DNA of 64,000 nucleotides from CAVPJW01 sp963705525 (lineage in GTDB: Bacteria; Acidobacteriota; Vicinamibacteria; Vicinamibacterales; CAVPJW01): assembly GCA_963705525.1 (NCBI GenBank), contig CAVPJW010000003.1:496001-560000 (forward strand), in the 5' to 3' direction. Positions 37,454 through 45,930 of this stretch are shown piece by piece. A program made the translations under genes and the position numbers. The stretch's first letter is position 1. Every line of letters begins with the position of its first letter. The notes under the pieces were generated by a model. It searched no databases, was not told the origin of the DNA, and saw nothing but the letters and a program-made list of their open reading frames with translations.

Positions 37454-38910
37454 AGGGGATCCAGCGGATAGATCGGCCGCTTCAATCGTTTGTACTCGAA
37501 GCGATTGACATCTGCCGCCGCGAGTCCAGGTGTGTCCACTTCAATGATACGGCGTGCAATCGGAGCATAGGCCGCGCGATAAGCGATCGCCGCTTTGACG
37601 ACAACGATCCTCAAGCGTGTCGGCTCGATGCCCAGAGCCCTTAGCTGTTGGAGGTTCCACATCGGAATGCGGCGCTCGGTGAGCACCACCGTGAGATCGC
37701 CCGTGTCGATGACCGCCGTTCGCCCCTGATCGTCGACGACCCCGTCGCGCATCGGGCCGATGTTGGTGAAGATGCCGTCAGTCAGCGTCCGGACCGTGCC
37801 TTCAATCTCTACAGGGGGTCCGTGGAGGTCGTCCATCTTGCCGCCAACTTTCAGTGTGACGCGCTGACGAACGCCTGCGGCGAGCGCCAACGCGACCGCT
37901 TCGGGATCAGGCAAGAGGACCAGCGCACCGCGCGCGCCCTGCTTCAAGAGCTCCGCGAGCAAGATGGTGCCGTCGCCGGGTGTTCCGGCGCCGATGTTGT
38001 CCCCGATATCGACGAGCACCGTCAGCCCCTCTGGCTCTGCAATCGCCGCTCGAACGGCCTCTTCGGGACCGGGAAGACTCGCCTGAAATTCGGCGCGCCG
38101 TTTCCAGACGCTCGTCGCGATGTCTTCGGCCGTCGTCCGCGCCAGGCTGGCGTCATCCCGTGAAACGGCCAGCACGGCGAATCCCGCGTCTGGCACATCG
38201 CAGTAGGGGAATCCGGCGGCGACCGTCACGGACACGATCCCTGGCAAGCGCTCGCGTTCGTGTGCGCACGCGATGGCGTCGGCCATCGGCACACGATCCG
38301 TCTGCTGCAGGAGGATATGGGGTAGGAGCGGCCGTCGTGCCAAATGCATGCGCGGTTTCAGGCCTTCGCGTGCGATGCGATGCAGAATCCCGGCGGCCTC
38401 GAGTCCGCGCTCGGCCTGGTCGATGTGGGGATAGGTATCGTAGCCCACGATGGCGTCAGGCCAGCGCACCATTTCCTCTGTCAGGTTTGCGTGATAGTCG
38501 AGCGTGACCACGACCGGCACATCCGGGCCGATCCCCGCGCGAACCCTCTTCAGAACCTCGCCGTCGCCGTCCGGAAACTGCTCGGCCACCATTGCACCGT
38601 GCAAGGACAAAAGCACGCCGTCAGCACCGCTCTTGCGCAGGCGGTCGATCAGCCAGCCGCAGAGCGTCTCGAAGGTGTCCGCCGCCAAAGCGCCGAGCGG
38701 CATTCCCCAGGCCATCATTGTCGGCACGATCTCATAGTCGAATCGAGCCGCGCCTTCGATGAATCCACCCAGCTCCGAACACGTGCCTTGCCAGTGATCC
38801 AGGATCTCGGCGCCGAAATGGAGGTCTTTCTCCCTGAACCGATCGATGGTCATCGGTTGTCGGCAAAAGGTGTTCGATTCGTGGACGATGCCGCCGATGG
38901 CTACGCGCAT
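37450..38910 (-). CDS. M81 family / MlrC-like metallohydrolase
   Basis: The 486-residue protein begins with RVAIGGIVHESNTFCRQP, the typical MlrC N-terminus. It includes VLLSLHGAMVAE, VVVTLDYHANLTEEM and the C-terminal half with DIGDNIGAGTPGDGT. The histidines and aspartates of these blocks form the metal site in the family. MlrC of sphingomonads finishes microcystin breakdown, but most homologues occur in ordinary amino acid or peptide catabolic clusters, as here. It overlaps both neighbours: 10 bp with the threonine-synthase-like gene and 4 bp with the SDR gene. Confidence 0.87.
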   Translation of the reverse strand: MRVAIGGIVHESNTFCRQPMTIDRFREKDLHFGAEILDHWQGTCSELGGFIEGAARFDYEIVPTMMAWGMPLGALAADTFETLCGWLIDRLRKSGADGVLLSLHGAMVAEQFPDGDGEVLKRVRAGIGPDVPVVVTLDYHANLTEEMVRWPDAIVGYDTYPHIDQAERGLEAAGILHRIAREGLKPRMHLARRPLLPHILLQQTDRVPMADAIACAHERERLPGIVSVTVAAGFPYCDVPDAGFAVLAVSRDDASLARTTAEDIATSVWKRRAEFQASLPGPEEAVRAAIAEPEGLTVLVDIGDNIGAGTPGDGTILLAELLKQGARGALVLLPDPEAVALALAAGVRQRVTLKVGGKMDDLHGPPVEIEGTVRTLTDGIFTNIGPMRDGVVDDQGRTAVIDTGDLTVVLTERRIPMWNLQQLRALGIEPTRLRIVVVKAAIAYRAAYAPIARRIIEVDTPGLAAADVNRFEYKRLKRPIYPLDPL

Positions 38911-39905
38911 GACGACACCATGGCGAGTAGACGAGCTTCCAGCTCGCCGTGATCGATCAGTACTTGCTCGTAGCGCAAGGCCGCTCGAGCGACTGAATCG
39001 GGATCCTTGAAGCCGTGCCCGGTGACGAGGCAGACGACGACGTCTCGAGACCCGATCAGTCCTGCAGTTGTCGCCTTGATGAGACCCGCAAGCGCCGTGG
39101 CGCCGGCAGGCTCTGCAAAAATGCCCTCGAGCTCGAAGAGCATCCGCTGCGCGCTGAACACATCATCGTCGCTCACGGCGAACCCGCGTCCGCCCGACGC
39201 GCGGACGTGTCCAAGCGCGAGGCCGGCATCGATATCAAAAGGTACGGCCAGGCCGCTGATGGTGGTCGTGCTCTGAACAGGCACGATCCGGTCGTCCTCG
39301 CGCTCGAGCGCGGCCACGACGGTGGAACATCCTTCGGGCTGGACGGCGTGGACACGCGGCGCCCGTGATCGAAGGCCGGCAAAACCGCGACAGACGGCCG
39401 TGATGAGGCCTCCACCGCCGACCGGGACGAACACGTGCTCGACCGGCTGGTCCAGGTCCGACGCCAGCTCGCGCGAAATAGATTCCACCCCTGCCATTCC
39501 CTCCGGGCAGTAGCGGTAGGCGGAAACGACCAGCGGGACGTTGCGCGATCGGGCCAGCGCCTGCAGCCCGCTGAGCACGCGTTCGGTGATCACCGGGGAC
39601 GTCGCGAAATCGCGAACGCGAATGACTCGGGCGCCGTGCGCCAGCATCTGCTGCAACTTTCCGTCTGGGACGTGCTGACTGACCACTATGGCGCATCGGA
39701 CTCCACAGCGCGCGCAGAAAGTGGCGAGCGACGAACCGGTGTTGCCGGAGGACGTTGCGACGCAGGCCCTGGCACTCGACTCGAGGATACGCGCCATTTC
39801 GGCGGCGACGAAGCGGTCCTTGTACGACCCTGAAGGGTTCGTGCTTTCGAGCTTGAAGAAGAGACGCTCGCAGCCAAGGCGATGCCCGATCTGGGCGCTC
39901 GCCAA
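38901..39905 (-). CDS. Threonine synthase-like fold-type II PLP enzyme
   Basis: The PLP lysine is in NPSGSYKDRF, the phosphate loop is VPVGGGGLIT, and ATSSGNTGSSLA precedes it. From TTG 39905 the protein has 334 residues, but the frame is open upstream and encodes PATIGEGRTPLLASAQ, whose EGRTPL is a conserved family motif. Translation therefore must begin earlier, although no ATG, GTG or TTG lies between there and the MBL-fold gene. Real threonine synthases are longer, so a threonine or diaminopropionate lyase/dehydratase is possible. It overlaps the MlrC-like gene by 10 bp. Confidence 0.8.
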   Translation of the reverse strand: MASAQIGHRLGCERLFFKLESTNPSGSYKDRFVAAEMARILESSARACVATSSGNTGSSLATFCARCGVRCAIVVSQHVPDGKLQQMLAHGARVIRVRDFATSPVITERVLSGLQALARSRNVPLVVSAYRYCPEGMAGVESISRELASDLDQPVEHVFVPVGGGGLITAVCRGFAGLRSRAPRVHAVQPEGCSTVVAALEREDDRIVPVQSTTTISGLAVPFDIDAGLALGHVRASGGRGFAVSDDDVFSAQRMLFELEGIFAEPAGATALAGLIKATTAGLIGSRDVVVCLVTGHGFKDPDSVARAALRYEQVLIDHGELEARLLAMVSSCA

Positions 39906-39949
39906 AAGCGGCGTCCGGCCTTCTCCGATCGTCGCTGGACCTGTGGCGG

Positions 39950-40699
39950 TCAGAAGATGATGTCCCCTTGTCCGATCTGACGAGGGAGGAAACCGCCGCG
40001 AGCCTGTGTCAGCGCCGCATCAACGTGACGCTGTCCTTTCCTGATCGTGAAGAGGCCGTGGCCGGGGAAGAGACCCGCGGCATCGAGGCCGCTCAGCTTG
40101 GGGAGATCGCATCTGTATCCGTGCATGCTGGAGTCGGCGGCATTGATCACGCCGAGCACGCCACCGTAGAAGACCACGTCACCGCTGAACAGCCACGTCT
40201 CCCCTTCGATCATCGTGCGAAGCACGAACGAATCGTGGCTGTGCCCGCGCACGTGAATCGCTTCGAACTCGAGCCCGGCGGCATCGAAGGTCATGCCGTC
40301 GCGCAGACGACGATCCACAGGGCAGGCAGGCAATCGGAAGTCCTGCGGGTAGATGCCGGCCTCTTGAGCCTCAGTCAATCCGAGCTTCTCTTCGTCGCCA
40401 CGCTCGAGGGCGTCCGCGGTCATTTCTGGCGCGGCCACATGACAGCCTGTCGCCTGCTTCAGCGCGGCCGAGCCGGCGCAGTGATCCGGATGGCAATGCG
40501 TCAGCAGGATGGCCCTGATGGTTTCGGAACCGAGATCGCGCGCGAGGTTGACCAGCAGACGATCAGTGTGGGTGCCCCCGCCGCTGTCGATCAGCACGAT
40601 GCCGTCCGGACCCTTGAGCGCATAGACGCTGCAGTCGAAGGAGCCGGACAGACCGAACTGCAGGCTCCCGATCACCGCCAGCGAGTCCGTGACGCGCAT
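39950..40699 (-). CDS. MBL-fold metallohydrolase
   Basis: From ATG 40699 the protein has 249 residues. The metal-binding motif is THCHPDHCAG, with a further His in VRGHSHDS, the bridging Asp in LFSGDVVFYGG and the last His in FPGHGLF. These are complete for a dinuclear metallo-beta-lactamase fold hydrolase. Glyoxalase II-like and quorum-quenching lactonases share this pattern; the lactone or thioester substrate is unknown. It is the first gene of the minus-strand cluster and is divergent from the DapA-family gene 102 bp away. Confidence 0.87.
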   Translation of the reverse strand: MRVTDSLAVIGSLQFGLSGSFDCSVYALKGPDGIVLIDSGGGTHTDRLLVNLARDLGSETIRAILLTHCHPDHCAGSAALKQATGCHVAAPEMTADALERGDEEKLGLTEAQEAGIYPQDFRLPACPVDRRLRDGMTFDAAGLEFEAIHVRGHSHDSFVLRTMIEGETWLFSGDVVFYGGVLGVINAADSSMHGYRCDLPKLSGLDAAGLFPGHGLFTIRKGQRHVDAALTQARGGFLPRQIGQGDIIF

Positions 40700-40801
40700 G
40701 ATGGACGGAAGGTATCGCAGGGTGTTCGGGCAGTCAATGCGCCCTGCGCTGCCCGCATGAGTTGACGCCTCGCCGCTCTTCCGATATCGTCGCGGCCACC
40801 G

Positions 40802-41719
40802 ATGAAACCCACAGGAATCATTCCAGCCATTGGCACACCGCTCGGTGAAAACGATCGCGTCGATGAAGCCGGACTTCGTCGCCTGACACGCTACCTGATC
40901 GGTGGCGGCGTGCATGGCTTGTTCGTGAACGGGTCGATGGGCGGCTTCGCGTTCATGACGGACGCGGAACAGATACGCGCCATCGCGACGGTCGTGTCAG
41001 AGACGAACCGAGCCGTCCCGGTCATGGCCGGATTGGGAGAGACCAGCACGAGCCGGGCCGTCGCTCAGGCGAGGCGGGTGGCCCGCGAGGGCGCTGACTT
41101 TCTGACGGTGCTGCCGCCGCTCTTTTTCCTCACCACACAGCAGCATCTCATCGCGTACTTTTCAGAGATTGCGTCGGCGGTCGATCTCCCGATCCTGCTC
41201 TATGACAACCCGGTGCTGACGAAAAACCCGATTCTTCCAGAGACAATCGCCACACTCCGCGCGAGCGTTCCTCACATCGTCGGCGTCAAGGAAAGCAATC
41301 AGGACTGTATCAACATGCAGACCCTCCTCCAGCTGGTGGGAGGCGATCCGGGATTCTCGGTGCTGACGGGTAGCGAATTCCTCGCGTTCGTGCACTTGCA
41401 GATGGGTGTCGATGGCTGCATCGGCGGCTTGTACAACGTCTGCGCGCATATCGCGGTGGAGCTGTTCCGGGCGTTCGAGGCGGACGATGCGCCGACCGCG
41501 AACGCTCGTCAGCGGGATCTCATCGAGACCTGGCAGATCTTCCGCCACGGCGCCATCTGGGGCGCGTTCGATGAAGCGCTCCGCCATCTCGGGATCTGCC
41601 AACGCGCCACCGGTGCGCCATACATTACCGCGGTCACTAGTGAGGAGCGCGCGAAGATTCACGCCATCCTCGATCGATACGCGAAGCCGTACGCGGCGGC
41701 GTTGTCGAGCCAGACCTGA
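40802..41719 (+). CDS. DapA/NanA-family class I aldolase
   Basis: The 305-residue TIM barrel has GLFVNGSMGGFAFM at the carboxylate site, the Schiff-base lysine in HIVGVKESN, YDNPVLT with the catalytic tyrosine, and GVDGCIGGLYNV. The family cleaves or makes pyruvate aldols: dihydrodipicolinate synthase, N-acetylneuraminate lyase and keto-deoxy sugar acid aldolases. Its place opposite a catabolic cluster with a sialidase-like protein and symporter argues for a catabolic lyase. The stop codon lies inside the first palindromic repeat of the 41709-41820 group, so the last codons derive from the repeat. Confidence 0.87.
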   Translation: MKPTGIIPAIGTPLGENDRVDEAGLRRLTRYLIGGGVHGLFVNGSMGGFAFMTDAEQIRAIATVVSETNRAVPVMAGLGETSTSRAVAQARRVAREGADFLTVLPPLFFLTTQQHLIAYFSEIASAVDLPILLYDNPVLTKNPILPETIATLRASVPHIVGVKESNQDCINMQTLLQLVGGDPGFSVLTGSEFLAFVHLQMGVDGCIGGLYNVCAHIAVELFRAFEADDAPTANARQRDLIETWQIFRHGAIWGAFDEALRHLGICQRATGAPYITAVTSEERAKIHAILDRYAKPYAAALSSQT

Positions 41720-41820
41720 CGGTCTGCCAGACTCTGAAGGTGTGGCCTACGCCTGCCGACGACTGAGGTTCGGCCCGCGCCCATTCCGTCCCTCGGTCTG
41801 CCAGACCTGACATCTGGCCG
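41709..41820. repeat. Cluster of palindromic repeats related to GCCCAGA...TCTGGG
   Basis: Two clear palindromes, GCCAGACC-TGAC-GGTCTGCC at 41709-41728 and GCCAGACC-TGA-CATCTGGCC from 41800, flank a weaker one at about 41727-41750. They share the CCAGACCT core with the single copies at 723, 4096 and 6719. The group ends 19 bp before the stop of the convergent FG-GAP gene. Confidence 0.55.
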
Positions 41821-41838
41821 GTTACACCTGCTGGGACA

Positions 41839-44631
41839 TTACCGGAGAGCGATCGACACGCGATCGAGCGTCGGATAGCGATCGCCATTGGCCGATGTGA
41901 ATGTCGCGCGGTATTGAAAGGCGCGATCGGTCGGCAGCAGCGTGAAATGCCCATCCTCCACGCTTCGCCACGGCAGCGTGGGAAGCCCTTCCAGGGTCGC
42001 GCCCGACCGGACTACGAATCCGAGCGTCGTGCCTGGCGGAGCATCGGCCTTCGCAACCAGTTCGCCACGGGCCGCGCTCGACGTCCACTGAAACGCGGAC
42101 GAGTCGTAGGTCTGCTCGAAGCGCCTGTGGTAGATGTGGCCCATGTCCTGATCCCACATCCAGTGCGATCCGATAGTGGGAAGTTCAACGACGCGGGGAT
42201 GCACGAAGCGGTGCCCGTCGTTGTAGAAGACCTTCGAGTCCGTGTGGTGATCGCCGTCGCGCGTGTGGCATGACACCGCGACATCGAGGCGCCCGTCGCG
42301 ATCGAAATCGCCAGCCAGCGCATCGTGGGCGGAGTCGGTCATGAAGACGGTCCGGTTTCGCGTGGAGAAACCGTCAGGACCTCCCCAATAGAGATAGGAC
42401 GGGAGCGCCTCGCGCGTGAGCTCGCCCAGATAGTGAGGCGAAAAGAGATCCAGGTAACCATCGGCGTCGAAATCGGCAACAGCCATGCCGATGGGGCTCG
42501 AACCCGGCAGCCACTGGGCATTCGACTGAGCGAAACCCGCCGCGCTGCCCCAGAAAATCATGAGCCCGGTGTCGTGATGCCCGGCAATGCGGTCTTCGTA
42601 GCTGCTGACGATCAGATCGAGGTAGCCGTCGGCATTGAGGTCGGCGGTTTCATCTGAGATGGCGGCCGGCACATCCAGCAGGCTCTGTCGCGCCAGTTCA
42701 AATCCCTTCGGTCCGCCCCAGAGAATGTGCACTCGGTCTTCGACGTACGACACGAACCCGATGTCGAGCCAGGTGTCCTTGTCGAAGTCGGCAATGATGC
42801 AGCCCGACGTGCGGTCCGCAAACGGCAGGCTGACGCGACGCGCAGGATTGAACCCCGCTGGTGAGCCGTAGTAAATGACCAGCAGGTCCGGCTTGTCGGG
42901 TGCGTCGAATGCGCCGAGAACGAGGTCAAGATACCCGTCGCGATCGAGGTCGGCGACATTGCTCGATCCGAGCATCCGCTCCCGAAGAACGGTCCGTCGC
43001 GTGCTTGGACCGAAACTGGCCGCGCTTCCCCAGAAAATGTTGGCCCCGGCGGTGGGATCCGACCGTGCTCCCTCGCCGGAGTGCTGCGAGTTCAGGGTAA
43101 TCAGATCGGGATAGCCGTCCACGTCGAGGTCCGCGGCACTCGCCTCGTACCCGCTGCGAAACGGAATCTCCCATCGATTCGAACGCTCGAACCCTCCGGC
43201 CCCGCCCCAGTAGACGAGCAGCGGCACGTATTCGCCGACCGATCCCTCGAGACTGTTGCAGAAGACGGCTCGCGCCGGACGCGATCCTTCTTTCGGCGCG
43301 ATGGCGATGGACACGGCGCCGTCGGTCTTGACGCCTTGACGGCCGCGCTCGAGCTGTCTTCCGCCCGCGCCGAAGAACACGACCGAATCCGCTCGATACG
43401 TCTCGCGGCCGCGAGAGACCGCGACGACAAGATCGGCTCGTCCATCATCATCCAGATCACCGATGGCAGACGAAGACGCGAACGGTACGTCGAGACCCAT
43501 CGTGCGCGCGGCGCTGAATCCCTGCGCATCGCCCCAGAACACCTGCACCGCTGGAGAGTCCGGCCGGCCTGGATCATCCGCACGTGTCGAATCTGGAGAC
43601 GCGGTGAGCACGAGATCCGGATGATGATCGCCATCGAGATCGCCCACGCTCACGGCGGATGCTCGGGGCGCGTCGAGCGTCGCGGCCGCCCCCCAGCCGC
43701 CTCCCCTTTTTCCCGGAACCACATACACCTGATTGCGAATGGTCAAGACGATGAGATCCGTGAGCGAGTCGCCATTCAGATCGGCCGCGGCGAGGCGCGT
43801 CGCGCCATCGCCAGGAGCGGAGTAAACAACCGGATCCACATCCGCCTCGTCACGCTGTGGCGCCGCACGCAGTCGGTGGATGGATCCAGAACGGGTCAGC
43901 ACCGCGACGGCGCGCTTTCGCTCGCCGCCAAAGTCGCCGGCTGCCAGATCCACGGCGTCCGCGATCCCGATGTCCTGGACGCGGCCGAGCAGAAAACCAT
44001 TGGCGCTGCCCCAATAGATACGCACGATCTGACCCGGCGGCTGACCGGGCAGCCACCGCGGCCCATTGAGCGTCACGATGTCGGGCCAGTCGTCGTGATT
44101 CAGGTCCGCCGTGGCAATCGCGACGGCGGCCTGCACCGGCAGCTGACCGTTGCTCCGCCTGGAGGACCAGCCGTCGCTGCCGCCCCACAGGATCGTGACG
44201 AAGCGCCGGGTGTGCTGCAGGCCGCTGTCGTTTGGACAGAACACTGCATCGAGGAATCCGTCTTTGTTCAAGTCGTCCAGCACGACACGCGTGCTGCCTT
44301 CGACCGCGAGCGCGTACTGGCCGAGCTCGCGGCCCGGGCCGACCGACGCGACCGAGGCGGCGACGAAATTCGTGAAATCGTGGGTGCTGTTGAAGATCAG
44401 ATCGAGATACCCGTCCTGGTTGAGATCGAATCGATGGATTGTGCGGACGGATCCGTCGCGGCTGACATAGAGATTCTGTCCGGCGGCGTCGAGCGTCCCA
44501 TCCGCAAAATCGTCGAACGAGTCTTCGACCCAGGTAACCGGCATGCCTTGCCCGCTCGCGCCGACGCGCCATGCGACGATGAGAACGAGCGCGATCCGCC
44601 ACAGAACGCTGGGGCTCTTTCGGAGGGCCAT
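41839..44631 (-). CDS. Exported FG-GAP/VCBS-repeat beta-propeller protein
   Basis: The 930-residue protein starts at ATG 44631 with a signal peptide (VLWRIALVLIVAWRVGASGQ). At least 12 calcium-binding loops of the form D-x-D/N-x-D-G-x-x-D are spread along it (DLNQDGYLDLIF, DLNKDGFLDAVF, DLDRDGYLDLVL, DFDADGYLDLFS and others), most followed by a WGG or WGS turn (IYWGSANGF, VYWGGAGGF). This is an integrin-like propeller built of two or more rings. The last 100 residues are a separate beta domain. It is probably surface or periplasmic; binding of glycans or proteins is plausible, but no enzyme motif is visible. Confidence 0.88.
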   Translation of the reverse strand: MALRKSPSVLWRIALVLIVAWRVGASGQGMPVTWVEDSFDDFADGTLDAAGQNLYVSRDGSVRTIHRFDLNQDGYLDLIFNSTHDFTNFVAASVASVGPGRELGQYALAVEGSTRVVLDDLNKDGFLDAVFCPNDSGLQHTRRFVTILWGGSDGWSSRRSNGQLPVQAAVAIATADLNHDDWPDIVTLNGPRWLPGQPPGQIVRIYWGSANGFLLGRVQDIGIADAVDLAAGDFGGERKRAVAVLTRSGSIHRLRAAPQRDEADVDPVVYSAPGDGATRLAAADLNGDSLTDLIVLTIRNQVYVVPGKRGGGWGAAATLDAPRASAVSVGDLDGDHHPDLVLTASPDSTRADDPGRPDSPAVQVFWGDAQGFSAARTMGLDVPFASSSAIGDLDDDGRADLVVAVSRGRETYRADSVVFFGAGGRQLERGRQGVKTDGAVSIAIAPKEGSRPARAVFCNSLEGSVGEYVPLLVYWGGAGGFERSNRWEIPFRSGYEASAADLDVDGYPDLITLNSQHSGEGARSDPTAGANIFWGSAASFGPSTRRTVLRERMLGSSNVADLDRDGYLDLVLGAFDAPDKPDLLVIYYGSPAGFNPARRVSLPFADRTSGCIIADFDKDTWLDIGFVSYVEDRVHILWGGPKGFELARQSLLDVPAAISDETADLNADGYLDLIVSSYEDRIAGHHDTGLMIFWGSAAGFAQSNAQWLPGSSPIGMAVADFDADGYLDLFSPHYLGELTREALPSYLYWGGPDGFSTRNRTVFMTDSAHDALAGDFDRDGRLDVAVSCHTRDGDHHTDSKVFYNDGHRFVHPRVVELPTIGSHWMWDQDMGHIYHRRFEQTYDSSAFQWTSSAARGELVAKADAPPGTTLGFVVRSGATLEGLPTLPWRSVEDGHFTLLPTDRAFQYRATFTSANGDRYPTLDRVSIALR

Positions 44632-44646
44632 TCGCCTATAGTAACG

Positions 44647-44705
44647 GTTAGTCCAAGAAGGTCGCAGGTCGAAAGGTCGCAGAGTCACAAGGTCCAAGAG
44701 TCGGA
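44647..44705. repeat. Intergenic GTC-unit array
   Basis: Units AAGGTCGCA, GGTCGAA, AGGTCGCAGA, GTCACAA and GGTCCAAGA follow each other between the divergent FG-GAP and GH172 genes. Any promoter for either gene must lie in or beside this array. Confidence 0.55.
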
Positions 44706-44714
44706 GGCGGTGAC

Positions 44715-45863
44715 ATGGAGCGGCGGGAGTTCGTATCGTCCATCGCGACGCTGGGGGCAGGCACGGTCCTGACTGACGCCGGGCGATCCAGTGACACTCG
44801 TCAATCCAGGAAGACCGCGCCGGGCATCGACGATCCGGTGACGGATCCGGCGCTCGAAGCGGCTGAACTCCGCCGCGAGAAGACAGGACAGGTGACCACG
44901 TTCAGCCTCGAGCGTAAGAGCAAGACGATTCTGGTGCCTCGCGGCGCACGGCTCGATGTGGGCGCAGTGAAGGGCCAGGGCTACATCTCGCAACTCTGGG
45001 TGACGTTCCCCGGATGGTTCTGGCGTCACTGGGACACGACGGCCGCGATCAACCAATCGATTCTTAAGACCCTGATCCTCCGCATCTACTGGGACGGCGC
45101 GTCGAAGCCCGCCGTCGAAGCGCCGGCGGGCGATTTCTTCGGTGCAGGCCTCTGCGAGGTCGCGAGCTTCGCCTCGCGTCGATTCGGCACGTCGAGCGGC
45201 GGATTCTTCTGCAAGTGGCCGATGCCGTTCCGCACGGGGTTCCGGATTGAAGTCGAAAACCGGGACGCCGACGTCGACACCGAGATCTTCTGCAACGCGC
45301 TCTACCAGCTCACGGACTCCATGCCCTCGTCGCTCGGCTGGTTTCATGCGCAGTTCAACACGGGACGCAACGACGGACCCTCACCCGTCAAGATTGCCGA
45401 GGCTACCTCGCGCGGTCACTACGCGGGTTGCGTGGTGTATCTCCAGGGGCAGGATCGGAACTATCTCAGCTTTCTCGAGGCGCCCGAGTACGTGTATGTG
45501 GACGATGAGTGGGAGAATCCGAGGATTGTGGGAACCGGCCTCGAGGACTATTTTCTTGGGGGCTGGTACTTCCGGGAAGGGCCGTTCATCGGCCCCTATC
45601 ACGGCGTGCCGGTGAAGGATGCGCTGAACGCCAGCGTCGCCATGTACCGGATCCACGAGTCGGATGTGATCCGGTTCGAGCGTCGGATGCGATTTGCGTT
45701 CGTGAACCCCTGGGCGCCCGAGCGACTCAAGCCGTTCGCGCATTCATCGGTCGCGTTTCTCTATCTGGACACGCCGGCCGGACAAGGGGCCGACCTTCCG
45801 GCGGCCAGGGATCTCCTCTGCTGGTACAGAATCAGGAATACGGATCATCAGGCGATACCGTAA
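44715..45863 (+). CDS. DUF2961 / GH172 family glycoside hydrolase-like protein
   Basis: The 382-residue protein has a Tat-like N-terminus (MERREFVSSIATLGAG) and a two-jelly-roll DUF2961 domain. The hallmark blocks are LWVTFPGWFW, YWDGASKPAVEAPAGDFFG, WPMPFRTGFRIEVEN and the active-site block IVGTGLEDYFLGGWYF, whose Glu is catalytic in characterised GH172 enzymes. Those act on difructose dianhydride or on D-arabinofuranosides. Export by Tat is inferred from the twin Arg. It is divergent from the FG-GAP gene. The real substrate is likely a furanose-containing glycan. Confidence 0.87.
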   Translation: MERREFVSSIATLGAGTVLTDAGRSSDTRQSRKTAPGIDDPVTDPALEAAELRREKTGQVTTFSLERKSKTILVPRGARLDVGAVKGQGYISQLWVTFPGWFWRHWDTTAAINQSILKTLILRIYWDGASKPAVEAPAGDFFGAGLCEVASFASRRFGTSSGGFFCKWPMPFRTGFRIEVENRDADVDTEIFCNALYQLTDSMPSSLGWFHAQFNTGRNDGPSPVKIAEATSRGHYAGCVVYLQGQDRNYLSFLEAPEYVYVDDEWENPRIVGTGLEDYFLGGWYFREGPFIGPYHGVPVKDALNASVAMYRIHESDVIRFERRMRFAFVNPWAPERLKPFAHSSVAFLYLDTPAGQGADLPAARDLLCWYRIRNTDHQAIP

Positions 45864-45920
45864 CAAGAGTTCCAGAGTTCAAAGGTTCCAGGGTTCAGGG
45901 TTCAAGGTTCAAGGTCTGAG
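45864..45920. repeat. Intergenic GTTC-unit array
   Basis: Right after the GH172 stop codon, seven units (AGAGTTCCA, GAGTTCAAA, GGTTCCA, GGGTTCA, GGGTTCAA, GGTTCAA, GGTCTGA) precede the M48 gene. Confidence 0.6.
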
Positions 45921-45930
45921 GGAGCCAGAC

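Noticed and set aside
37450..38910. True microcystinase
   Set aside because: No mlrA, mlrB or mlrD-type neighbours; the family is broad.
40802..41719. Lysine-biosynthetic dapA
   Set aside because: No lysine pathway genes nearby and the divergent catabolic cluster fits an aldolase better.
43081..44772. 563-codon plus-strand reading frame
   Set aside because: It is the antisense shadow of the FG-GAP gene; its translation is low-complexity and Arg-rich without motifs.
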